Of a stretch of DNA of 25,084 nt, positions 17,517-25,084 are shown one piece after another (the first letter of the stretch is position 1; each line of letters begins with the position of its first letter). The DNA lies in the NCBI GenBank assembly GCA_032718475.1, contig JAUCBJ010006416.1:1-25084 (forward strand). The letters are read 5' to 3'. Under the pieces are notes generated by a model. The model did no database searches. It saw only the letters and a list, made by a program, of their open reading frames with translations, and was not told the DNA's origin. Origin of the DNA: Nemertoderma westbladi (lineage: Eukaryota > Xenacoelomorpha > Nemertodermatida > Nemertodermatidae). Both the position numbers and the translations under genes were made by a program.

Positions 17517-18638
17517 ATGTCAGGAATTATGCAGGTTTGGAAATCTACATTAATAGCGGATTATTATGTAGGTGCGTTGTCCACCCCCCAGGATGAACTA
17601 GGAGAACATAGTATAAGGTCAGTAAAAATGGTGGCGATAAAGAACTTCGCTACCAGCCAAGTAGAACCTTATAACTGGGATGAGGACGATTCCACCCAGC
17701 AGCTTAATATACCTAGATTCAACACGGATTACCCTGGAGTGCAAATACTCATCGGCCAAAATGCGCATGAGGCACTTGAGACATTGGAGAAATGGCCTGC
17801 TCAACCGCAACCATTACAAGTCTATGCGGGAAGAACTAGAGTAGGTTGGTACTTTACTGGCCCTTCCCGTAGAACTCTTATGGAAAGATTACCAAAAGAA
17901 CAGGTATATCAATTAAGTGAATGGGAAGTGGAGAGCAGTGAAGTTGACGACCCAACTGAGGGAACACCATACTCCTCAGATAATGATGATATTAACTCCA
18001 ATGTAGATCAATGGAGATATTGCCCCGAGACGATTAATCTAACCGACATCGCTTCCAGAGGAGCAACTCCTCAAGAACTGACAGATACTCCAGACTGGTT
18101 AGGTGGACCCGACTTCTTAAGTAAAGAAGATGAATGGCCTCCCCATATTACCACGGCTGAGATTAGACAAGCCAAGGGAGCGGAGAAAGTCAAACCTAAA
18201 ACCCGGACGAGTAAATCAAGGTTATTTAAACCCGTGATAGATCTGTCTGTATTACACATTGCCAGGGACGACGCTGTGGATCTAAACTCCCCCACCGCGA
18301 ACCGATCTGTTGTGGAGATCAGAGAGAGAGACTGGAGATCTGGAACACCAGACGTCTCGCCGGGACTCTCACCTCTCCTGCCAGGAGCGATGGACCACTA
18401 TAGATCCTGGAATCGGCTTTGTAAGGGCCCTAATTTGAAGCGATGTTTCTATCGTCACTATTCCAGGACGAAGAGGAAACCTGGAATTGTCTTCGAGACA
18501 CAGCAGCTCAATCGCCCAGTTGGTCGTTTATGTTTACTGGAAAGAGACCGAGAACTGTCCGGAAACTATGGAAGGCAAGATACTCTTCCCACGACCACCT
18601 CCCTAATCCAACAAACATCTAGGGACTCCCCAGCTTAG
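17517..18638 (+). CDS. pol: collapsed pol: protease C-part, RNase H end, possible integrase tail; RT and integrase cores missing
   Basis: 373 codons beginning 3 bp after the gag stop, in the -1 frame relative to gag. Residues about 75-120 (PGVQILIGQNAHEAL, then TRVGWYFTGP) match the second half of a BEL/Pao aspartic protease. Residues about 165-205 (WRYCPETINLTDIASRG, then DWLGGPDFLSKEDEWPP) match the segment that in BEL/Pao follows RNase H and precedes integrase. Between them roughly 160 nt of acidic linker replace the RT and RNase H domains, and no YxDD box exists. Near the C-terminus NRPVGRLCLLE resembles the very end of BEL/Pao integrases, but the HHCC finger and DDE core are absent. The frame stays open across all junctions. 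It cannot catalyse reverse transcription or integration. Whether any protein is made is unknown. Confidence 0.7.
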   Translation: MSGIMQVWKSTLIADYYVGALSTPQDELGEHSIRSVKMVAIKNFATSQVEPYNWDEDDSTQQLNIPRFNTDYPGVQILIGQNAHEALETLEKWPAQPQPLQVYAGRTRVGWYFTGPSRRTLMERLPKEQVYQLSEWEVESSEVDDPTEGTPYSSDNDDINSNVDQWRYCPETINLTDIASRGATPQELTDTPDWLGGPDFLSKEDEWPPHITTAEIRQAKGAEKVKPKTRTSKSRLFKPVIDLSVLHIARDDAVDLNSPTANRSVVEIRERDWRSGTPDVSPGLSPLLPGAMDHYRSWNRLCKGPNLKRCFYRHYSRTKRKPGIVFETQQLNRPVGRLCLLERDRELSGNYGRQDTLPTTTSLIQQTSRDSPA

Positions 18639-18869
18639 CAGCGTCTGGAGTGGGTGTGTGACCATATTATTTTATATTCTTATTATTTTATATTCATGTA
18701 TGTATTATTATGTAATTTTATTATAATCGTTTTCTTTAATTTTATTTAGTAGAATGTTATTTTAGCGATTATTTAGTAGATTAGTGCAATATATATTTGC
18801 ATTTATTATTTAATTACTTATATATTATATATTTAGTGCGACGGCGAGAAATAACTCTTTTTCTCCTTC

Positions 18870-18911
18870 CTTACTGTCCGTATTACATTACAAATACGTA
18901 ACTACAGTAAG
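18870..18911. other. nested inverted repeat (cruciform-like)
   Basis: The outer arms CTTACTGT (18870-18877) and ACAGTAAG (18904-18911) enclose inner arms CGTATT (18879-18884) and AATACG (18893-18898). It is followed 28 bp later by AATAAA. Possibly a 3'-end structure; function unknown. Confidence 0.45.
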
Positions 18912-19186
18912 ATGAAATGTCCGTGCTTATTAAAGTACAATAAAGCTCCTACTATATTCAAGTATTATTGGTAAGTAGAGTATTAGGAATGCAAAATTCA
19001 GATCCTCGTGTCTCGGCTAAACCAAGCTCTGGGTAGACCTTGGAAACGACTTGCCTCTTCTCACTGACATTGCTGCGTGCGATATTGCTCTCATACCGTA
19101 TCTTAAATAATACATATAGTAGTGTGATGTCCCTTTAACAGTAGCGTACAACGCAAAAGTAAATCTGTTAAACCCTTTGACCATCT

Positions 19187-19475
19187 GTAATTCTAGTCGA
19201 TTAAGATATCGCGGCACCCACCGATATACTTGAAAGACAAAATTCTGGAATCAGTGGTTAACGTCCCCAGACAAGTTCTGGAATAAACTGGTGCCCATCT
19301 TAAATATTAACTATTAATATTTATAAAATCAGTCAAAATTTAGATCCTTTAAAATTCTAGTCAATTAAGATATCGTAGCACTTACCGATACTCTTAAAAA
19401 GACAAATTTCCTAGAATCAAGGATCCCAGTCCCCAGATATGTTCTGGAATAAAATTGTGTCCATTTAATATTAAA
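19187..19475 (+). repeat. diverged 164-bp tandem repeat
   Basis: TTCTAGTCGATTAAGATATC at 19191 recurs as TTCTAGTCAATTAAGATATC at 19355. Both are followed by ACCGATA, AAGACAAA, GTCCCCAGA and GTTCTGGAATAAA in order. The copies are clearly diverged, so the duplication is old. Confidence 0.7.
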
Positions 19476-20274
19476 TAATAAAATTTACGGGAATAAATTT
19501 AAATTCATCTTTTAATGAATTTGATAAATTGTTATTTTATACAATTTATAACATTCCCAAAATTCCATTAATTAATAGATCATGGGAGCGGAGATTCACC
19601 CTATTAAGTATATATTAGTGTGCGAGAATCTCCAACATATAGTCAATAGCCGATAAAATTCATAAAATCATGTATAAAGGGGAATATTGACAATTAAAGA
19701 ATTACTATTAAATAGCATCCCAGATCTGTATGCATGAGAATTACCCTAATTCTACCGCTAGCTTTCCATAATGTCACCATGGCAACAACCACGCTAGAAT
19801 TAGAAGTGAGTTAAAAGAACAATAAAGGCTTGCCCCATTGAATAGCATAAGGAATAAAATAGCACATTGCTAGTATCCCAGGATACCCAATAATAACGTG
19901 GCATTCTGGAAGGCACTGACTAAAGGACAAATGGCCCGAATATGTGCGGTTTGTGACAGTTGTGTGGAATTTGTGCGTTTATAGGTGAATGTTACTACTA
20001 AAGTGTGTTTACAGTAGCGAGTCGCAATTGTGAAAGTAGCCCTAACTCTCCAGTAAGAACCTGAAGTATATCTAAGCCTTTGGGACGGACGGTGGAGTGA
20101 CTCGCGCTGGTTGTTGTTGTCGTTGTGCAGCTACGACGTTGGCGATAGGCACATCGGCGAAAGTACACCAGCGCTGAGGATCTTGCGCTGTCCGGGGGCC
20201 GAGAGGGGTAGGCAGCGACGCTCGCTAGCCTAAATATAAACTCATTATAATATTGATAAACTCATATAGCAGCT

Positions 20275-20697
20275 ATGACTCAGTTGATAGAAGATGATCT
20301 TGGTATCAGGGAGAAATATACTCTACCGTTGCAAGCGTTTGTTGATAGCTTGATACGCGGCGACGCTGGTCCAACTACTACAGAGGACGATGGTCGTTAT
20401 ATCGAACCGCCAATGTCCCAGGAGCAACTTACGCGTGAATTGGACTATAGAAAATTCACCGCTCACTATACGCATCGTAATGGTACGTATATGGACTTCT
20501 TAACTACTAGTCATCCTATCGATTTACACGATACGGACGATTTCGACACCGAAAGGGGAGTGGTACTATTTAAATATCCTACCCAGCGGAGTCGGAACGA
20601 TAAACTGAAAATAGAATGCGAAAATTATATTCGAAATCGACTCGAAAGAGAAGACGTTAAAAACCGGATAAACACAGTAACTCCAACGTATATTTGA
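20275..20697 (+). CDS. 3' accessory ORF, N-terminal part, function unknown
   Basis: 140 codons, hydrophilic and rich in acidic, Arg and Tyr residues (IREKYTLPLQAF near 11, LTRELDYRKFTAHY near 52). There is no signal peptide, membrane segment or recognised motif. It lies where some BEL/Pao elements carry an env-like gene, but nothing seen here says envelope. The first ATG is preceded by an acceptor-like ATAGCAG. At the end of the ORF the coding-like pattern continues without a break in another frame (from about 20685), so a frameshift probably separates this part from the next ORF. Codon use and composition differ from the AT-rich spacer before it, supporting real ancestry as a gene. Confidence 0.5.
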   Translation: MTQLIEDDLGIREKYTLPLQAFVDSLIRGDAGPTTTEDDGRYIEPPMSQEQLTRELDYRKFTAHYTHRNGTYMDFLTTSHPIDLHDTDDFDTERGVVLFKYPTQRSRNDKLKIECENYIRNRLEREDVKNRINTVTPTYI

Positions 20698-21190
20698 AAT
20701 TCTTGAGAGAAACGTTGTAAAACCGAATAAATATCATCCTCGTTTCCCCTACAAGAAGTGCGTGCGTCTTTGGTATTATTGCGATGAATGCCCAAGACCC
20801 AACCAACAAACGGAAAGACAGAAACATCCGTGGAGACGTTGCTTTAAACACGGTTTTACTCGCTATATTTACGGGAGTTTCGAGCGAAACTTGTTCGATG
20901 TATCACCTACGCTCGCTCAATTCAAACGATCCTTAAATAAACCTATGATCAGAGTTCCAGAATACTCGGTCAGACCTCCTCATTCTCTAGTTAGACCTCA
21001 GACTCTTGATCCTAATAGTATCACGGATCCTCCCGAACTGTACTCACTGTTCAAAGATCTAGTGTTACCCGAACAGTTAGTCGGTGGCACTCCGGTTGTG
21101 GGCTCCCTAAATATTCGCCCATCTTACTTAGCCGGATTGGGACGCGGACATCTAATATCGCCATTCAACCGTACCATCGTCCCTGTTTAA
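20690..21190 (+). pseudogene. 3' accessory ORF, middle part, frameshifted
   Basis: Open in a different frame from the preceding ORF and overlapping its stop codon, with no ATG at the start. It encodes a Cys/aromatic patch (KKCVRLWYYCDECPRP, then RRCFKHGF), which could bind metal, and a Pro/Leu-rich second half ending in SPFNRTIVPV. It reads as the continuation of the 20275 ORF after a one-base-type shift. Not recognised. A further coding-like stretch in yet another frame runs from about 21182 to 21270 and also stops. Confidence 0.45.
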
Positions 21191-21637
21191 CCCGATACAA
21201 CCTGTCACCGAGGCGGAGGAAAGAGTTATACGAAACGCGTTGGACACTATTCGTCAAAAGATCGGAAAATGAACCTACAATTGTTTAGAGAAATGTAAAT
21301 TACAGTAGCAAGTCCAAGCGGTAAACGAATTAACTTTATCTCAGTTTGATCAGGAAATTCAGAATCTCTAAGAAGATATCGAACTTGGACGACCCTATTC
21401 TCTGCAAGAGTTTTGGACGAACGCATCCAACGATAAGCGGAGGAAAATCAGCTCGAGGAGAAGCATATCGAAATGGACGAGACATCGACCGTAACCCTAA
21501 ACCTTCAGATGCAATTGTATTGCACCCTTTACCCAGGAGTTATGGCCCTCCTAGTAAATTGGCTCGCCCCAAAGAGAAAAGGACTCTTGCTAGCCTCCAA
21601 AAAACTGCGTAAACGCCGTCCGAGCAAGAAAAACTAA
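21191..21637 (+). pseudogene. 3' accessory region, C-terminal part, broken
   Basis: Several overlapping open stretches with stops between them. One frame (21346-21612, 88 codons, non-ATG start) is basic and shows no motif. Another (ATG 21473 to stop 21635-21637) encodes a short peptide with a hydrophobic run (LYPGVMALLVNWLAP) followed by a Lys/Arg-rich tail, like a membrane anchor with a cytosolic basic end. Which frame was ancestral cannot be decided here. The mixture of frames suggests a decayed end of the same accessory gene. Confidence 0.35.
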
Positions 21638-21707
21638 CTGTTTAGAGTATTTTTATATTTTAGAAACTGTGATTTTTTATATTTTATAGAATTAAATCCC
21701 ATTTTCT

Positions 21708-21715
21708 GGGAGCGG
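21708..21715 (+). promoter_or_regulatory. polypurine tract
   Basis: GGGAGCGG directly abuts the TG of the 3' LTR, preceded by a T-rich run (ATTTTCT). This is the expected position for the primer of plus-strand synthesis. It is short and has one C. Confidence 0.65.
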
Positions 21716-22900
21716 TGTAAAGGCTTTTGCGGATCTAACTAGTTATTTTCCCCGCAAAGTACTCTGTAGGTGTTTTAACGGACATAAAAAGCCGTTTCCT
21801 TACTGAACCGGTGTTTTAGTGGACATAAAAGCCATTTCTTCTATATGTGTACTTTAGCGGACATAACTAACTGTGTACTTTAGCGGACATAACTAGCGAT
21901 CTTATGTCGCAATAGCCAAAATCCTCTTGACACAGTGTAGTTACTATGACGATGGCTAACAGCTGATCTGTACACGTGGAGCTTTTTCTTTGTTCTCTGT
22001 CGTTTCTTTGTTCGGTCGACCAATCAGAGCGTTTTTTGACTCTGTGTTGGAGGTTGTATACAGAAACTCATGAATTGAGTCAGTATGTGTATTTTGTCCA
22101 CAGCCAGAAGACCGGCTTTGGAACCTCTGTGTTTTCAGTCTTTAGCCCAACATTAGTAGGCTTAATTATAGAACGTATATCTGTTATCTCACTCACCTAA
22201 TCATATTGTCAACTACAAACACCGCATTTTTACTGCTATTTACTGTCGGTTATTCATTATATCAGTTGATGGAATATTATTATATTTGGAATATCTATAA
22301 ATAATTACAAAACCCTCAATCTTCTTGATATACTGAAGGTAAGAGAGACCGGTTACATATAACGATTGCGACTTACATTAAAGTGGTTCTGAAGTGAATC
22401 TAATGCTATTTCATAGGCACTACATGTATTGGTTGTTGTTCTCCTTATATGTGACTAAAATTAGTGAAGGTCGGCAGATCGGTGTGCAGCATTGTGCAGT
22501 ATTGTGTATGATTGTGACTGATAACAAAGCATCTCCTAAAGAATGCGCCATATACGTGAATCCATAGCCATCCCGTTGTTTTCTAGTTTAAGTCATAACT
22601 CTGTTTACATATTTAGAGCGCCACGTCCTAAAGGAACTGTTAATATTTCCCGAAAGTGAATAATATTTGTCAGAGATTATATATTACGATCAGTCGAATA
22701 ATACAGTAGGCCTACACCGCAATACGGTTAGGCTTCCGAATCCAGTCTCCCGGGTATATCCAGCGGGTGAATGGTCGCGCATAGACTGGCTTCGGCTAAT
22801 GTAGTGTATCAAATACTCGTCATAGGCTAAAGACGATTTATTATCTAGAAGACATCCCAATTTGGCAGGTTAAACTGCTAAAGGTCTGAAAGCGCGAACA
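21716..22900 (+). repeat. 3' LTR
   Basis: 1185 bp, from TGTAAAGGCTTTTGCGG to GCGCGAACA, followed by the target duplication CATGT. About 99.5% identical to the 5' LTR, with about six substitutions and one single-base indel near 22578. Confidence 0.9.
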
Positions 22901-22905
22901 CATGT
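22901..22905. repeat. 5-bp target site duplication, right copy
   Basis: CATGT right after the 3' LTR, identical to 10710-10714. In minus-strand LINE A, both copies place an ATG codon in the same frame (10712-10710 and 22903-22901), confirming that one continuous reading frame was interrupted here. Confidence 0.85.
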
Positions 22906-23989
22906 CTACTATGATGGGATAGATGAGCTTTAAACACTCAGGTATTTTAAATACCTCAGGGGGAACACCATCTACTCCACTGGCACGATTGGTCTTAATG
23001 CTCTTTGCAGCAGCCTTCACTTCTGCAAAGGAGATATCGCCAATGGGAATATCTGGGAGTACAGACTCAGACACTTTTACTTCTATAAAGTTATCTGGCA
23101 ATACCCTGTCATTATTGAGGAGCTTTTCAAAGTGGGCTTTCCAACCATTGAGGCGATCGGCTGGTGATTCAGCCTTAACCTTGGTGGTTGGTTGGCTTTT
23201 CCGCCCAGTAAGCAGATTGATCGATTTCCATGCCTGGGATGATTGCCTGCTGTCGTCAGCATCATTGATGTCATCAACCTGTTGGTTTATTAGCTCCTGT
23301 AGTTTAACAGAGTACTGCCTGTTCAGGGACCTAGATGCAGCCTTAACTGCATTCTTGGCTGCTAAAGTCTGTTTGAGTCGGGACTCTTTCTGCGCCTTAT
23401 GAAGGTCGTTTCGGCACTTTTGAATTTTGTTGTCAGTCCAGGGGGCCCTTTTCCTGTTTCGAGGGTATACAGGAACTGTTTCTGCAGCTGCTAACTTAAC
23501 TGCTTCTGTAAAGACAGTATAGCCCTCACAGTGATCTGCCGCCTCAGAGGCAAGAGCCTCATACCTATTACTCAGCTGTAGTGTGAAGCTGGATCTCACA
23601 CTTGGCTGTTGCAACAGAGAAGACCAGTCATGCCGCGGCAAGGCAGATTTCGTTGTTCTGCTAGCACGCAGACTGAGTCTTACCTTGGCCACAATAAGGC
23701 GGTGGTCACTGGAGAAGGGTCGAAGTGTGAACGCCCAGCCGATCCTCTCTATCTGCGGCATCTCTCCGAACTCGTCCTTCTCTACTTCCTCTGCCACAAG
23801 CGGTTCCAAGCCCGGGATCCTGGTTGATCCACCATCAGACCATGTCCCTTCCTGGCCTGGTACTCGCCCGTAACCCTCCACCCCTCCATCGCTCTCGGTC
23901 TCTTCCTCCCAAAGTCGTCCTTGGTCCCCCCAGGTATCTGCATTCCCTGCAGTCCAGATGTTGACTGTATCGGTGTCTCTTCCATCCAA
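22901..23989 (-). CDS. LINE A ORF, N-terminal part: end of endonuclease to start of RT
   Basis: About 363 codons on the minus strand before the frame enters the LTR. Near residue 93 the motif SSDHRLIVAKVRL is the last conserved motif (SDH) of the AP-like endonuclease that nicks target DNA in LINEs. It is followed by a basic linker (YPRNRKRAPWTDNKIQKC near 175) and a region leading to the RT (ASGVDGVPPEVFK near 339). The earlier endonuclease motifs are not visible in this frame, so the 5' part is deleted, frameshifted or highly diverged. Residues 1-85 read from a purine-rich strand and may not be genuine coding sequence. The last 19 codons of the open frame, 22841-22900, are LTR sequence, not LINE. 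Confidence 0.75.
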
Positions 23990-24041
23990 TCCACCTCATC
24001 CCCTAGCCGAAACTCACCTGAGGCCTCCAATCCCCACCTCA
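23720..24041 (-). other. purine-rich (minus strand) 5' region of LINE A
   Basis: C/T-rich on the plus strand, G/A-rich on the minus strand. It lies upstream of the SDH motif and carries overlapping short ORFs without recognised motifs. It could be the decayed 5' region of LINE A or flanking DNA. It continues, after the LINE B insertion, at 24923. Confidence 0.4.
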
Positions 24042-24054
24042 ACTCATCCAAATA
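24042..24054. repeat. 13-bp target site duplication of LINE B, left copy
   Basis: ACTCATCCAAATA, repeated exactly at 24910-24922. The two copies bracket the LINE B sequence. Confidence 0.75.
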
Positions 24055-24909
24055 CTACTACTACTAGGATCGGCATGCTGCATTGCAGCTGCATTTTTAA
24101 GAATGCTGTGCCGGCTTGTCAACAAAATTGCACCGCCACAACTCCCTATCACCCATGACATTTGCTATATCATCCGCATCTTTAAAGCCAGTGTCCTTTA
24201 AGATGCGTCTCAAGTAAGTCATGGGCTGTCCACCATGCTTATTCACTCCATGAGGCTGCCAAAGTACAAGATTATGCACTGGCTGGTCCTCACGGCGAAA
24301 GCAATGTCCTGCAAAGCGGAGGCGATTTTGTTCTAGTGTCAAGCTTGGGGGAACCAATGAGACACCTCCAATGTTATATAGTGTCTGGTTGGAGATGTGT
24401 GCATTGTACTTGACACAATGAACCCAGTTGGGCTCCCTCTAATGATTCTGAGAGTACTCCTAAGTCATTAGCAAATGTCTAGATCAGATAGGTGCTTGGC
24501 AGGATTTCCTCGACTTCTGGAGCCAGTAGGTGGAAGTTATCATCACCCCATCATCATTATAATGATCTAAGGACATGCGTAGAACATAGTCAACCACAAT
24601 AATGAACAAGAATGGTGCAAGTGTGTCCTCCTTGGAGGACGCCCCATCAACACTTCAAATGGTTCTGTGTCACCGTCAACAGTAGACACAAATGTTGTCG
24701 AACCATCGTATACTGATCTGATTGCTGCAATAATTTCATCAGGAATCCCATATAATGAAAGTATGCTGAACATACGTGAGCGAGAGACTGAATCAAAAGG
24801 CCTTGAAGAAGTCAACAAAGATAACAGCCAGATGCCTGTCTTTCTTTTTTGATATCTCTTCAATTATCCTTCAAGTGCCAAAATGGGCTCCATGGTCCTC
24901 TCATCCAGC
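24055..24909 (-). mobile_element. LINE B: 5'-truncated, internally deleted copy of the same LINE family
   Basis: Very similar to 9259-10500 of LINE A in the same orientation, starting at the same 3' tail (CTACTACTACTAGGATCGG on the plus strand). It lacks the segment matching 9629-10030 of LINE A (about 402 bp, covering the region after the RT catalytic box), with the join at about 24425. It is 5'-truncated near the point matching 10500 (GGCTCCATGGTCC). Several single-base indels break the RT frame, so it encodes only fragments. About 11 bp of extra sequence (TCTCATCCAGC) lie between the truncation point and the right target duplication. Confidence 0.8.
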
Positions 24910-24922
24910 ACTCATCCAAATA
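24910..24922. repeat. 13-bp target site duplication of LINE B, right copy
   Basis: ACTCATCCAAATA, identical to 24042-24054. Length is in the range produced by LINE target-primed insertion. Confidence 0.75.
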
Positions 24923-25084
24923 TTGGGCCTCAAAATCATATCCCCTCCCCTTATATCTGCCTCTCTACCTGCTGCCTCCCTCCCCTCTTTCTAACGACTT
25001 CCTCTAGTCAGTCAGTGGCGGTCGTGGTCAAAATTTGTGGTTGGGCCGGACCGAAAAACTTTATGAATACAGTGGACTCAGTAA
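24923..25084. other. pyrimidine-rich flank, no gene seen
   Basis: Continues the C/T-rich composition of 23720-24041, as expected if LINE B inserted into that region. Ends with GTCAGTCAGTGGCGGTCG and AT-rich sequence. No ORF or RNA gene is recognised. Confidence 0.5.

Larger units (their letters stand above)
18639..20274 (+). other. non-coding spacer between pol remnant and 3' ORFs
   Basis: 1.6 kb without a believable ORF. It contains a very AT-rich part (18660-18840), a cruciform-like element, an AATAAA at 18939-18944 that could end a gag-pol transcript, a diverged 164-bp tandem repeat, and a GC-richer stretch at about 20080-20230 that could be a 5' UTR or internal promoter for the downstream ORF. 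Assignments of signals are tentative. Confidence 0.6.
10715..22900 (+). mobile_element. BEL/Pao-type LTR retrotransposon, internally deleted
   Basis: A 12.2-kb element with 1184/1185-bp LTRs beginning TG and ending CA, a CATGT target duplication and a purine-rich tract before the 3' LTR. Internal order: long leader, gag with three Cys/His knuckles, aspartic protease, shortened pol, non-coding spacer, 3' accessory ORFs. The gag (DUF1759-like), the LLH-ending zinc-knuckle cluster and the DUF1758-type protease are BEL/Pao hallmarks. It lacks a reverse-transcriptase core and an integrase core, so it is non-autonomous. The insertion is within LINE A. The LTRs differ at about six substitutions and one indel, indicating a recent insertion. 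Confidence 0.85.

Noticed and set aside
20275-21637. Calling the 3' ORFs an envelope gene
   Set aside because: Position fits, but there is no signal peptide, fusion or glycoprotein pattern in the readable frames. Only a short hydrophobic run near the end is suggestive.
25040-25070. Possible matching flank of LINE A (GGGCCGGACCG versus GTGGCCGGAATGCGG near 9243)
   Set aside because: The similarity is too short and inexact to be a target duplication. The 5' end of LINE A remains undefined.

Overview
The window reads as nuclear DNA of a TE-rich invertebrate animal. It is AT-rich, holds an intron-bounded C2H2 zinc-finger exon, and contains four kinds of eukaryotic mobile element (Helentron-like rolling-circle, LINE, BEL/Pao LTR, MITE-like). 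There are no bacterial-style operons. The phylum cannot be settled from sequence alone. Only one piece looks like a host protein-coding gene: the zinc-finger exon at 8100-8677.

Left third (1-8090): a locus rich in GGGCCA/TGGCCC motifs carries a tandem host duplication of about 560 bp. The first copy (1689-1940 plus 6510-6810) is split by a 4.57-kb insert. The second copy (6909-7465) is unsplit and serves as the empty site. The insert (1941-6509) is three head-to-tail copies of one element. Each copy starts CTAGAAAGCC with a hairpin. Copies B and C end in a CCCGC...GCGGG hairpin plus CTCCTAA, and copy A lacks that right end. Each copy carries a conserved block followed by a CAGT microsatellite. 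This architecture fits non-autonomous Helentron/DINE-1/pearl-like rolling-circle elements. A 107-bp triplication spans the left insertion junction.

Middle (8100-9257): the last coding exon of a zinc-finger gene, with a fifth finger missing its last ligand and a frame-broken sixth finger, followed by a 20-bp minisatellite.

Right part (9258-25084): a minus-strand LINE (LINE A) is cut in the middle of its reverse-transcriptase ORF by a 12.2-kb BEL/Pao-type LTR retrotransposon (10715-22900, CATGT target duplication, LTRs about 99.5% identical). The LTR element has a 2.66-kb leader carrying a 290-bp tandem duplication and a MITE-like insert, then a long gag-protease ORF. The pol ORF that follows has collapsed: it keeps protease, the end of the RNase H/connection region and possibly the end of integrase, but has lost the RT and integrase cores. 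A broken gene of unrecognised function lies just before the polypurine tract and 3' LTR. Because the LTRs are nearly identical while pol and the 3' gene are damaged, the element was probably already defective when it last moved, and so was mobilised in trans. A second, 5'-truncated and internally deleted LINE copy (LINE B, 24055-24909) has its own 13-bp target duplication.
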